Positions 14,755 to 20,747 of a stretch of DNA of 20,747 nt are shown one piece after another. A model generated the notes under the pieces. That model was not told the DNA's origin. It searched no databases and saw only the letters and a list, made by a program, of their open reading frames with translations. The stretch covers positions 1 to 20,747 of the forward strand of contig CAKTWP010000031.1 of assembly GCA_934630705.1 (NCBI GenBank), read 5' to 3'. Origin of the DNA: an uncultured Clostridia bacterium (GTDB lineage Bacteria; Bacillota; Clostridia; Christensenellales; Aristaeellaceae). Made by a program: the position numbers and the translations under genes. The stretch's first letter is position 1, and each line of letters begins with the position of its first letter.

Positions 14755-14777
14755 ATCGAAATGTAAAATGTTTCGAT
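14755..14777. promoter_or_regulatory. inverted repeat upstream of the MoxR-operon promoter
   Basis: ATCGAAA at 14755-14761 and TTTCGAT at 14771-14777, perfect 7-bp arms 9 bp apart, centred about 39 bp upstream of the -35 element. The position suits an activator site or a distal operator. The cognate protein is unknown. Confidence 0.45.
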
Positions 14778-14804
14778 TGTTTTGCATAAGTGTGTCGTTT
14801 TTTG

Positions 14805-14833
14805 TTGCATTTCGGGACGCGGGAGGGTATACT
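14805..14833 (+). promoter_or_regulatory. sigma-A promoter of the MoxR operon
   Basis: TTGCAT at 14805-14810, 17 bases, TATACT at 14828-14833. The start would be near 14840, giving a leader of about 118 nt. Confidence 0.7.
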
Positions 14834-14859
14834 AAGGGGAGGGCGGGCATGCTATCAAC

Positions 14860-14941
14860 GGCGGCGTCCGCCTGCTTAAGGGGGCCAAGCCGGCCCGAGA
14901 ATAAAAGAAAACCTGCGTTTTTCGCTCTGCATGCCAGAGCG
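14860..14941 (+). promoter_or_regulatory. structured leader of the MoxR operon
   Basis: Three perfect short stem-loops in a row: GGCGG/CCGCC (14860-14872, loop 3), GGGCC/GGCCC (14882-14896, loop 5) and CGCTCTG/CAGAGCG (14923-14941, loop CATGC). The last ends 2 nt before the AAAGGAG ribosome binding site at 14944-14950, so it could influence ribosome access. No known riboswitch is recognised. Confidence 0.45.
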
Positions 14942-14957
14942 GGAAAGGAGACCGTAT

Positions 14958-15926
14958 ATGCAGCAAATGAACGCTTCCCCTGCCCAGCCCCGACCGCTGG
15001 TGTATGCCCTGCAGCAGAATATCCGCCGGGTGATCGTGGGAAAGGACGATGCGATTGAGCTGATGCTCATCGCCCTGATCTGCCGGGGGCATGTGCTGAT
15101 CGAGGATGTGCCGGGCGTGGGGAAAACCACGATGGTGTCCGCTCTGGCTAAATCCCTGCAGTGCAGCTTTAAGCGCATCCAGTTCACCCCGGATGTGACC
15201 CCCTCGGATGTGACGGGATTCACCATGGTGAACATGAAAACCGGGGAAATGGAGTTTAAGCCCGGCGCGGTGATGAGCCAGATTGTGCTGGCGGACGAAA
15301 TCAACCGCACCTCGCCCAAAACCCAGTCCTCCCTGCTGGAAGTGATGGAGGAAGGACAGGTGACGGTGGACGGCGTGACCCATGCGCTGCCCCGGCCCTT
15401 TATGGTGCTGGCCACCCAGAACCCGGTGGATTTCGTGGGCACCTATCCGCTGCCTGAGGCCCAGATGGACCGTTTTTTCCTGCGCATCGCCATCGGCTAT
15501 CCCACGGTGGAGGAGGAAATGGACGTGCTGGAGCGGTATACCGGCCAGGTGTCGCCCCTGCAGACGCTGATGCCCGTATGCGGCGCAGAGGAGATCATTT
15601 CCCTGCAGGAGCAGCTGGGCACGGTGTATGCCAGCCCGGAAGCGCGGAATTATGTGGCCACCATCGCGGCCATGACCCGCAATCATGGGGCGCTGCAATT
15701 GGGCGCGTCTCCCCGGGGGGCTATCGCGCTGCTGCGGGCGGCCCAGGCCTGCGCGCTGCTCAGCGGCCGGGATTACGTGCTGCCCGATGATATTCGGCAT
15801 ATGGCGCTGCCGGTGCTGAGCCACCGGCTGATTCTCACCCCGGAAGCCCGGATGAAGGGGGTGTCGGCCCCCCAGGTGCTTTCCCAGCTGCTGGACAGCA
15901 TCCCCGTGCCGGCCGGCCGGGCATGA
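14958..15926 (+). CDS. MoxR-family AAA+ ATPase
   Basis: A 322-residue MoxR-type AAA+ ATPase, a chaperone-like motor. Walker A DVPGVGKTT (Lys56) within HVLIEDVPGVGKT, the MoxR-typical QFTPDVTPSDVTGF at about 75-88, Walker B LADEINR (Asp113, Glu114), sensor 1 LATQNPVD, followed by the helical lid with sensor 2 around SPRGAIALLRAAQA. AAAGGAG lies 7 nt ahead of the ATG at 14958. The stop overlaps the DUF58 start by 4 bp, so translation is coupled. MoxR proteins next to DUF58 genes are thought to help assemble or activate partner proteins; the substrate here is unknown. Confidence 0.93.
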   Translation: MQQMNASPAQPRPLVYALQQNIRRVIVGKDDAIELMLIALICRGHVLIEDVPGVGKTTMVSALAKSLQCSFKRIQFTPDVTPSDVTGFTMVNMKTGEMEFKPGAVMSQIVLADEINRTSPKTQSSLLEVMEEGQVTVDGVTHALPRPFMVLATQNPVDFVGTYPLPEAQMDRFFLRIAIGYPTVEEEMDVLERYTGQVSPLQTLMPVCGAEEIISLQEQLGTVYASPEARNYVATIAAMTRNHGALQLGASPRGAIALLRAAQACALLSGRDYVLPDDIRHMALPVLSHRLILTPEARMKGVSAPQVLSQLLDSIPVPAGRA

Positions 15927-17074
15927 CCCGCCGGGGCTTTGCGCTGCTCAGCGCCCTGATCACGGCGCTGCTGTGCGCGCTGTCGCTGGGGGATCGGCTG
16001 TATTATTTCATCAGCCTGCTATTGGCGCTGCTGCTTTCGTATGGGCTGGTCAGCTCCCTGCTTGGATATGCCAGCCTGCAATGCCAGCAGCGGCTGTCCG
16101 GGACGCGGGTAAACCGGGGCGAGAGCGTGAGCCTGACGGTCACCCTCCGCCATCGCTGCCCGCTGCCCATTGCGCCCATTCAGGGCGCGTATCTGGACGC
16201 AAATCAGGAAGGGGCCTGCGTGTTTCCTGCACGGCCCTTTGTTTTCCATACCCGGCGGCTGCCGCTGTCCGCCCGGCATGTGGGGCAATATTCCGTGGCG
16301 CTGCAATCTGTAACGGTCAGTGATCTGTTTGGTCTGTTTGCCTGGCGCAAGAAGCTGCGCAGCGGCGCGGCGGTGTTGACCGTGCTACCCCGGCCGTTTG
16401 CCATCGATAAGCCCAGGTTTACCTTGGGAGACGACGGGGCCGCGGCCCTGTCCCGCACCCAGGAGGATTATAACGCCCCCGAGGACGTGCGCCCCTATCG
16501 CCCGGGGGACGCCATGAAGCGGGTGCACTGGAAGCTGTCCTCCCGGAAGCAGGAATTGTGGGTGCGGCGGTTTGAAACCCCCGCGCCGCCGGATACCCTG
16601 ATTCTGCTGGACTGCGCCGCGCCCCTGGGCGGAGAAGGAAAAAACGAGGGCCCGGAAAGCCTGCGGGACGCGCTGTGCGAAACGGCGGTGGCCGTGGCCA
16701 AGCTGCAAATGGCGGATGGAAGCCCCGTGCGCCTGCCCCTGTATGGGGAGAAGGCCAATGAGTTTGCCTCCGATAACGCGGGCAATCTTACCCTTTTGCA
16801 GGAAATGCTGGCGGCCCAGCCCTTCCGGGGCAGAGAGGATTTTTCCCGGGTGCTGAACCTGGAGCTGCGCCGCATGCGCCGCACCGGGGCTACCATTATC
16901 ATCACCACCCGGCTGACGGCCCCCATCGTGGAAGCGGTAAGCCGGATTCGGCGGATGGGGCCCAGCGCCCGGCTGTATCTGGTCACATACACCCCCGAAA
17001 GCCCGGATTATCAGCCCTATGTGGCCCGGCTGCAGCATCATTTGGTGGAGGTTTGCTATGTTACGCCAGCATAA
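15923..17074 (+). CDS. DUF58 family membrane protein
   Basis: A 383-residue protein with two close hydrophobic helices at about 5-50, then a beta-rich region and the DUF58 core. The family signature RPYRPGDAMKRVHWKLSSRK starts at about residue 193 and is followed by LWVRRFE. The C-terminal part (LILLDCAAPL, then an ATIIITTRL strand) resembles a von Willebrand factor A-like fold, as expected for the family, although the metal site DxSxS reads DCAAP, so it is not intact. The ATG overlaps the MoxR stop by 4 bp. It is the middle gene of the MoxR - DUF58 - transglutaminase module. Confidence 0.9.
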   Translation: MTRRGFALLSALITALLCALSLGDRLYYFISLLLALLLSYGLVSSLLGYASLQCQQRLSGTRVNRGESVSLTVTLRHRCPLPIAPIQGAYLDANQEGACVFPARPFVFHTRRLPLSARHVGQYSVALQSVTVSDLFGLFAWRKKLRSGAAVLTVLPRPFAIDKPRFTLGDDGAAALSRTQEDYNAPEDVRPYRPGDAMKRVHWKLSSRKQELWVRRFETPAPPDTLILLDCAAPLGGEGKNEGPESLRDALCETAVAVAKLQMADGSPVRLPLYGEKANEFASDNAGNLTLLQEMLAAQPFRGREDFSRVLNLELRRMRRTGATIIITTRLTAPIVEAVSRIRRMGPSARLYLVTYTPESPDYQPYVARLQHHLVEVCYVTPA

Positions 17075-19340
17075 GGATGCAATTCGCGATGGGCTGCTGC
17101 GGTATATCACAGCCCTGCTGCTGGGCGCGGGCATGGCCCTGTGTGTGCTGGGCGCGCTGCTGCCCGCCCAGGCGCCGGCGCCCACGGTGCTTTGGTGTGC
17201 TCTGTTTGCGTTGGGGTTTGAGGGCCTGTTTTCTCTGAAATTCCGGTTCAAATGGCTGCTTCCGGTGGGTGCGCTCGCTGCGCTGCTGATTTGGGGCGCG
17301 CTGGGCGGCGGGCCGGGATATACGTTTATTCAGCTGTGCAAGGCGGGAATTCTGGCCCTCCGGGGCATTCCGGACGCCGCCGCTCCCTATGCCGATGCGG
17401 CACGGATTGCGGTCTGTCTGATGTTTTCGCTGCTGGCCGCGGCGCTGAGCTGGGATGACACCCTGCCGCTGAGCGTTTTCTGCGTGCTCACCACCGTGAC
17501 GCTCTGCCTGATTCTGGGCGGAAACGAACAGCTGCTGCGCTATGCCCTGCCGGCCTTTGGCGGGCTGGTGATGCTGCTGGGGCGAAACGAGAGGTTTCGC
17601 GGGGCCGTGCTGCCGGTGGCGGCAGTGGCGGTGGGCGCGGCGTTTTTGCTGCTCCCGGCCAGAACGTCCACCGTGCCCGCCCTGGAAAACACCGCCCGGC
17701 AGGTGCAGGAATTTCTGGAGGACTATCTGTTCTTTAATGAGTTCCGCACCTCGTTCTCCCTGTCCTCTCAGGGCTTTCAGCCCCTGACCGACCGGCTGGG
17801 GGGCAGGGCTACGCCCAATAACGCCCCGGTGATGGAGGTGGTCACGGGGCGAACCGTGCTGCTTCGCGGCAAAACCTATAATGATTATTCCGGGCTGAAC
17901 TGGTATGACACCCTGTCCAGCCGCCGGTATCTGTATGCTTCGCCCCGGTTTTCTTCCTTGCGGGAGCAGCTGTTTGGGCTGAATAAGCCGCTGGCCGGGG
18001 CGGAGAACGGGGGGGAGGAAACCCTGCGGGTGCATATGCTGGCGGACGGCCCCACCACCCTGTTCGCCCCCGTGGCCACCCGGTCTTTGCAGATGGAAAG
18101 CCAGCGGATGGTGCTGTATTATAACAGCGCCGCCGAGCTGTTTATCACCCGGGATGTGGCTGCCGGAGACAGCTATACCCTGTCCTATCTGCCCTTTACG
18201 CCCGGCGAGGCGCGCACGGCCCGGACGGTGGCGGCCTGCGCGGAGATGGAGGACGGGGATTACGCGGAGATTGCCGATACCTACCTGGCCCTGCCCCGGC
18301 ATATCCAGCAGGAAATTTACGATATTGCAAACGCGGCCACCCAGGGGGCCGATACGCCTTATGAAAAAGCCCTGGCCATTCAGCAATATCTGCAAACCCA
18401 TTATCGCTACACTCTGGATGCGCAAACGCCTCCGGATGGGGTAGATTTTGTGGCCTGGTTCCTGCTGGGGGCCAAGGAGGGTTACTGCACCTATTTCGCC
18501 ACGGCCATGACGGTGCTCTGCCGCATTGCCGGGGTGCCCGCCCGGTATGCGACCGGCTATCTGGCCATCCCGGATGAAAGCGGACTGGCCCAGGTGACGG
18601 GGGCCCAGGCTCACGCCTGGACGGAGGTTTATCTGAACGGCTTTGGCTGGCTGGATTTTGACGCTACGCCGCGGGGCGATAACCAGCGCAGCGATCCGCC
18701 CCAAAGCGATGATACGGATTCGTCGCCCTCCGCTGCGCCGTCTGAAAGCCCGTTGCCGACCCCCACGCCGGAGCCGCCTGAAGCTGCCACGCCTTCGCCT
18801 CAGCCCTCGGACGCACCGTCCGAAAATCCATCTCCATCCCCGGATGCGTCCGAGACGCCCACGCCTCCGCCGCCCGGGCAAACGCCTCCGCCGCCGGAGA
18901 ATCCCCCGAATCAGTCCCCTGCGGCTTGGCCGTGGATGCTGCTGGCGCTGGCGCTGCTGACGGCGCTGCTCGTCTGGCGATACCTGTGGACGGAGCCTGT
19001 GCGCCGGGCGAATCGCCATCCGGCGCAGGCGGCGGATATCTTCTTTGCCGCTATCTGTGCGTTGCTGCGCTGCCGGGGGCTGACCAAGGCTCCTGCGGAG
19101 ACCTTGCATGCCTTTGCCATCCGAGCGGATGAAGCCCTGGGGGACGGGAATCTGCCGCCGTTGCTGCCCCTTGCGGATGCATACGCCGGTCAGGTCTATG
19201 GCCGTCATCCCGCCGCGCCGGCGGATTTCCAGGCAGCCTATCTGCGCTTCCGGGCGGCCGCGCCCTGGTATATACGGCTGCGATTGGCGCTGAAACGCTG
19301 CGCCCCCCGAAAGGCCGGTTTCCTTTCCCGAAAGGGATGA
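17058..19340 (+). CDS. TgpA-like transmembrane transglutaminase-core protein
   Basis: A 760-residue membrane protein with about seven N-terminal helices (residues 10-215), an extracytoplasmic region with a transglutaminase-like core, a Pro/Ser/Thr-rich linker, one more helix at about 625-645 and a cytosolic DUF4129-like C-terminus. The papain-like triad is complete: Cys477 in KEGYCTYFATAMTVLCR, His519 in AHAWTEVY, Asp535 in WLDFDATP (family usually DPT). The linker (about 540-620) is very rich in Pro, with repeated TP and SP, and probably spans cell-wall material. GGAGG at 17047-17051 sets the start at 17058, overlapping DUF58 by 17 bp. Homologues such as Pseudomonas aeruginosa TgpA have transglutaminase activity; others may act as proteases. 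Last gene of the operon. Confidence 0.9.
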   Translation: MLRQHKDAIRDGLLRYITALLLGAGMALCVLGALLPAQAPAPTVLWCALFALGFEGLFSLKFRFKWLLPVGALAALLIWGALGGGPGYTFIQLCKAGILALRGIPDAAAPYADAARIAVCLMFSLLAAALSWDDTLPLSVFCVLTTVTLCLILGGNEQLLRYALPAFGGLVMLLGRNERFRGAVLPVAAVAVGAAFLLLPARTSTVPALENTARQVQEFLEDYLFFNEFRTSFSLSSQGFQPLTDRLGGRATPNNAPVMEVVTGRTVLLRGKTYNDYSGLNWYDTLSSRRYLYASPRFSSLREQLFGLNKPLAGAENGGEETLRVHMLADGPTTLFAPVATRSLQMESQRMVLYYNSAAELFITRDVAAGDSYTLSYLPFTPGEARTARTVAACAEMEDGDYAEIADTYLALPRHIQQEIYDIANAATQGADTPYEKALAIQQYLQTHYRYTLDAQTPPDGVDFVAWFLLGAKEGYCTYFATAMTVLCRIAGVPARYATGYLAIPDESGLAQVTGAQAHAWTEVYLNGFGWLDFDATPRGDNQRSDPPQSDDTDSSPSAAPSESPLPTPTPEPPEAATPSPQPSDAPSENPSPSPDASETPTPPPPGQTPPPPENPPNQSPAAWPWMLLALALLTALLVWRYLWTEPVRRANRHPAQAADIFFAAICALLRCRGLTKAPAETLHAFAIRADEALGDGNLPPLLPLADAYAGQVYGRHPAAPADFQAAYLRFRAAAPWYIRLRLALKRCAPRKAGFLSRKG

Positions 19341-19361
19341 AAGGGCCTGTCCTTATGAAAG

Positions 19362-19426
19362 CCATGCGCCCCAGATTGGAAGGGATAGCGGAAATGCCGT
19401 TTCCCTTAGCAGTCTGGGGCGCATGG
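19362..19426. terminator. long stem-loop between convergent tgpA-like and kinase genes
   Basis: Perfect 14-bp arms CCATGCGCCCCAGA (19362-19375) and TCTGGGGCGCATGG (19413-19426), inner arms AAGGGA (19380-19385) and TCCCTT (19402-19407), and a small CGG/CCG stem at the tip. It lies 21 bp past the transglutaminase stop, between convergent genes, but lacks a T-run on either side. Its outer arms match those at 2100-2158. Confidence 0.6.
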
Positions 19427-19476
19427 TCGATGCGGATGAAATTCAATGATCTATCGATAGCATTCTTGGGAGAAGA

Positions 19477-19495
19477 GCGGCTTCAAAAGCGCCGC
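19477..19495 (-). terminator. weak stem-loop after the kinase gene
   Basis: GCGGC (19477-19481) and GCCGC (19491-19495) pair around a 9-nt loop, 23 bp past the kinase stop; on the minus strand a pyrimidine-rich TCTTCTCCC follows. Possible weak terminator only. Confidence 0.25.
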
Positions 19496-19518
19496 CGTTC
19501 GCATGCTTTGCTGTCCGC

Positions 19519-20418
19519 TTACGGCAGAAACAACCGCGCCACATCCCGGGGATCACCGGGCTGGGTGCCGGGCTGCATCACCGCCGCCCCGGCAACGGCC
19601 GAGGCATACCGCAGCGCCGTTTCCGGGGATTCGCCTTTGGACAGGGCAAGCAGCAGCCCCGCCAGCATGGCGTCTCCTGCGCCCATGGCGCTGCGCACCG
19701 GCACATCCGCCGCCGGGCAATGCCAGCAGCCCTGCGCCGTGGAAAGCAGCGCGCCGCAGGGACCCTGAGACAGGCAGATCATCCCCACGCCCTTCCTGTG
19801 CAGCGCCTGACAGGCCGCTCTGATCGCCGCTTCATCTGCCGGATCGACACCTGTCAGCGCGGCAAATTCCTGGGCGTTGGGCTTGATCACGTCCGGCGCG
19901 GCGGCAATGGCATGGCGCAGGGCAGGCCCATCGCAGTCTACCGCCACCCGGCAGCCCAGCGCGTGAAGCCGGCGGCAGAAGGCTTCATAGGTGTTTTCCG
20001 GCGCGCCTGGCGGCAAGCTGCCCGATAGCGCTGCCCAGCTGCCCCGGGGCGGATTCAGCCGGGCACTGATCTGCGCCAGAGCATCCGGGCTGACCACCGC
20101 GCCCTTTTCGCTGATTTCGATGATCCGGCCCGTTTCCGTCTCCCGCAGCTTCAAATTCACCCGCAGCGCCGCATCCAGCGTTACCAGATCATGGGCCACA
20201 CCGGCGCTTTCCAGCGCGGCGGCGACCGGCATGCCCTGATAATCAAACCCCACCAGACGGCAATCCCCGCCCAGCACGCCGATCGTCCGGGCCACGTTCA
20301 CGCCCTTGCCGCCTAGGTCCACTCGCTCCAGATACACCCGGTTGGGCGCATCCGGGGTGAAACGGGGAAGGGTCAGGGCTTTGTCCAGGCAGGGGTTCAG
20401 GGAAAGACAGGTGATCAT
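19519..20418 (-). CDS. PfkB-family sugar-phosphate kinase, 1-phosphofructokinase-like
   Basis: A 299-residue ribokinase/PfkB-fold kinase. The N-terminus MITCLSLNPCLDKAL is typical of the 1-phosphofructokinase/tagatose-6-phosphate kinase (FruK/LacC) branch. GGKGVNVAR at 36-44 binds the sugar; LSGSLPPG at 131-138 and IKPNAQE at 178-184 are family motifs; GAGDAM at 246-251 holds the anion hole and catalytic base Asp249. The usual D(A/T)SG after the third strand reads DCDG at 161-164. AAGGAGG ahead of ATG 20418 sets the start. FruK (fructose 1-phosphate to fructose 1,6-bisphosphate) is the likeliest role, but no fructose PTS or DeoR regulator is adjacent, so LacC or another specificity remains possible. 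Own promoter, monocistronic. Confidence 0.85.
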   Translation of the reverse strand: MITCLSLNPCLDKALTLPRFTPDAPNRVYLERVDLGGKGVNVARTIGVLGGDCRLVGFDYQGMPVAAALESAGVAHDLVTLDAALRVNLKLRETETGRIIEISEKGAVVSPDALAQISARLNPPRGSWAALSGSLPPGAPENTYEAFCRRLHALGCRVAVDCDGPALRHAIAAAPDVIKPNAQEFAALTGVDPADEAAIRAACQALHRKGVGMICLSQGPCGALLSTAQGCWHCPAADVPVRSAMGAGDAMLAGLLLALSKGESPETALRYASAVAGAAVMQPGTQPGDPRDVARLFLP

Positions 20419-20432
20419 GAAAGCCTCCTTCA

Positions 20433-20456
20433 TGCGGCGCACTTTTATCCGCCGCA
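20433..20456 (-). promoter_or_regulatory. leader stem-loop of the kinase gene
   Basis: TGCGGCG/CGCCGCA, a perfect 7-pair stem around a 10-nt loop, ends about 2 nt before the AAGGAGG ribosome binding site on the minus strand. It may affect translation initiation. Confidence 0.4.
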
Positions 20457-20519
20457 GCATCTGCAAAGATCGGAAACCGCCGTCTGGCGATTCGGAAAAG
20501 GCGGATGCGCTTTCTTATG

Positions 20520-20549
20520 ATTATACTATGCCCGCCTTCCGCTGTGCAA
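20520..20549 (-). promoter_or_regulatory. sigma-A promoter of the kinase gene
   Basis: On the minus strand, TTGCAC (20549-20544), 18 bases, TATAAT (20525-20520). The leader would be about 95 nt. Confidence 0.7.
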
Positions 20550-20609
20550 CGGGGCGGGTGCGAATCGAAAAGTTTTTTCTGAAAAGGAACAAAAAATTTC
20601 AAAACCTGC

Positions 20610-20638
20610 TTGACAAACGGCGGTAAATGCGGTAAAAT
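20610..20638 (+). promoter_or_regulatory. sigma-A promoter of the tRNA-Val gene
   Basis: TTGACA at 20610-20615, 17 bases, TAAAAT at 20633-20638, about 38 bp ahead of the tRNA. Perfect -35 and good -10 suit a strong stable-RNA promoter. Confidence 0.8.
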
Positions 20639-20675
20639 ATACATCGTCCCGTGCGAGAAGCAAGGGCACTGGCGG

Positions 20676-20747
20676 GGGAGCATAGCTCAGCTGGGAGAGC
20701 ATCTGCCTTACAAGCAGAGGGTCACAGGTTCGAGCCCTGTTGTTCCC
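20676..20747 (+). tRNA. tRNA-Val(UAC), 3' end cut by the window
   Basis: Acceptor arm GGGAGCA (20676-20682) pairs with TGTTCCC at the window end (one G-T). D arm GCTC/GAGC, anticodon arm TCTGC/GCAGA around the loop CTTACAA with anticodon TAC, and T arm ACAGG-TTCGAGC-CCTGT are all intact. The 72 bases present reach position 72; the discriminator base and any CCA lie outside. Confidence 0.95.

Larger units (their letters stand above)
14489..14957 (+). other. regulatory gap between rho operon and MoxR operon
   Basis: A 469-bp stretch, AT-rich in its middle compared with its surroundings. It holds the rho-operon terminator, an extended stem-loop at 14708-14742, an inverted repeat at 14755-14777, a sigma-A promoter and a leader with three stem-loops. 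Nothing convincing is translated. A weak promoter-like pair (TTGCAG near 14652, TTATCC about 18 bases on) precedes the 14708 stem-loop, so a short RNA cannot be excluded. Confidence 0.6.

Noticed and set aside
17061..19208. 715-codon minus-strand open frame opposite the transglutaminase gene
   Set aside because: Arg/Gln/Gly-rich mirror of the real gene with no recognisable domain; an effect of codon bias.
19451..19460. 10-bp palindrome CTATCGATAG between the convergent genes
   Set aside because: A single short palindrome without a promoter nearby is expected by chance at this length.
1..20747. Search for CRISPR arrays, insertion sequences, prophage genes and toxin-antitoxin pairs
   Set aside because: No regularly spaced repeats, transposase or integrase motifs, or small two-gene modules were seen. 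The tRNA at the right end could serve as an integration site, but nothing in the window shows an attachment repeat.

Overview
The window reads as chromosomal DNA of a high-G+C, spore-forming Clostridia-type Firmicute. The grounds are strong AGGAGG-type ribosome binding sites, several textbook sigma-A promoters, a long-form ribosome hibernation factor, a GerM-like sporulation protein, and candidate sigma-H and sigma-E promoters. The genus cannot be fixed from sequence reading alone. There is no sign of an insertion sequence, prophage, plasmid or CRISPR array; most of the window is core or near-core genome in short transcription units.

Left part (1-9.0 kb): a cytoplasmic alpha/beta-hydrolase-like DUF2974 protein (56-1282), then hpf (1481-2020) behind a sequence that fits the sigma-H consensus. 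A convergent MFS transporter (2202-3605, minus) is separated from hpf by a long stem-loop. The MFS gene is divergent from a glutaminase A-like DUF4965-type protein (3778-5709), which is followed by a secreted chagasin-like (I42) protease inhibitor (5843-6247) and an intrinsic terminator. On the minus strand lie a membrane-anchored double-GerMN protein (6322-7368) with a possible sigma-E promoter and a DUF1846 protein (7530-9011).

Middle (9.0-14.6 kb): cysK (9258-10190) has a perfect consensus sigma-A promoter and its own terminator. The next gap holds a perfect 26-bp palindrome made of two TTGTATACAA boxes, a sigma-A promoter and an attenuator-like leader in front of rho (10577-12559). Rho carries an unusually long disordered insert (about 240 residues) between its Rho_N and RNA-binding domains. 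It appears co-transcribed with a double zinc-ribbon membrane protein (12594-13688) and a TPM-domain protein (13691-14488), ending at a strong terminator.

Right part (14.6-20.7 kb): an AT-rich regulatory gap with an inverted repeat and a good promoter leads into a structured leader and the three-gene overlapping operon MoxR ATPase - DUF58 - TgpA-like transglutaminase (14958-19340), a widespread envelope-associated module. A second long stem-loop with the same outer arms as the one after hpf lies between it and the convergent PfkB-family sugar-phosphate kinase (1-phosphofructokinase-like, 19519-20418, minus). The window ends inside a tRNA-Val(UAC) gene with its own consensus promoter.

The most noteworthy points are the Rho disordered insert and its leader, the tandem-palindrome operator, the shared stem-loop arms at two convergent gene ends, the sporulation-type promoters of hpf and the GerMN gene, and the missing RPW motif in the chagasin-like inhibitor.
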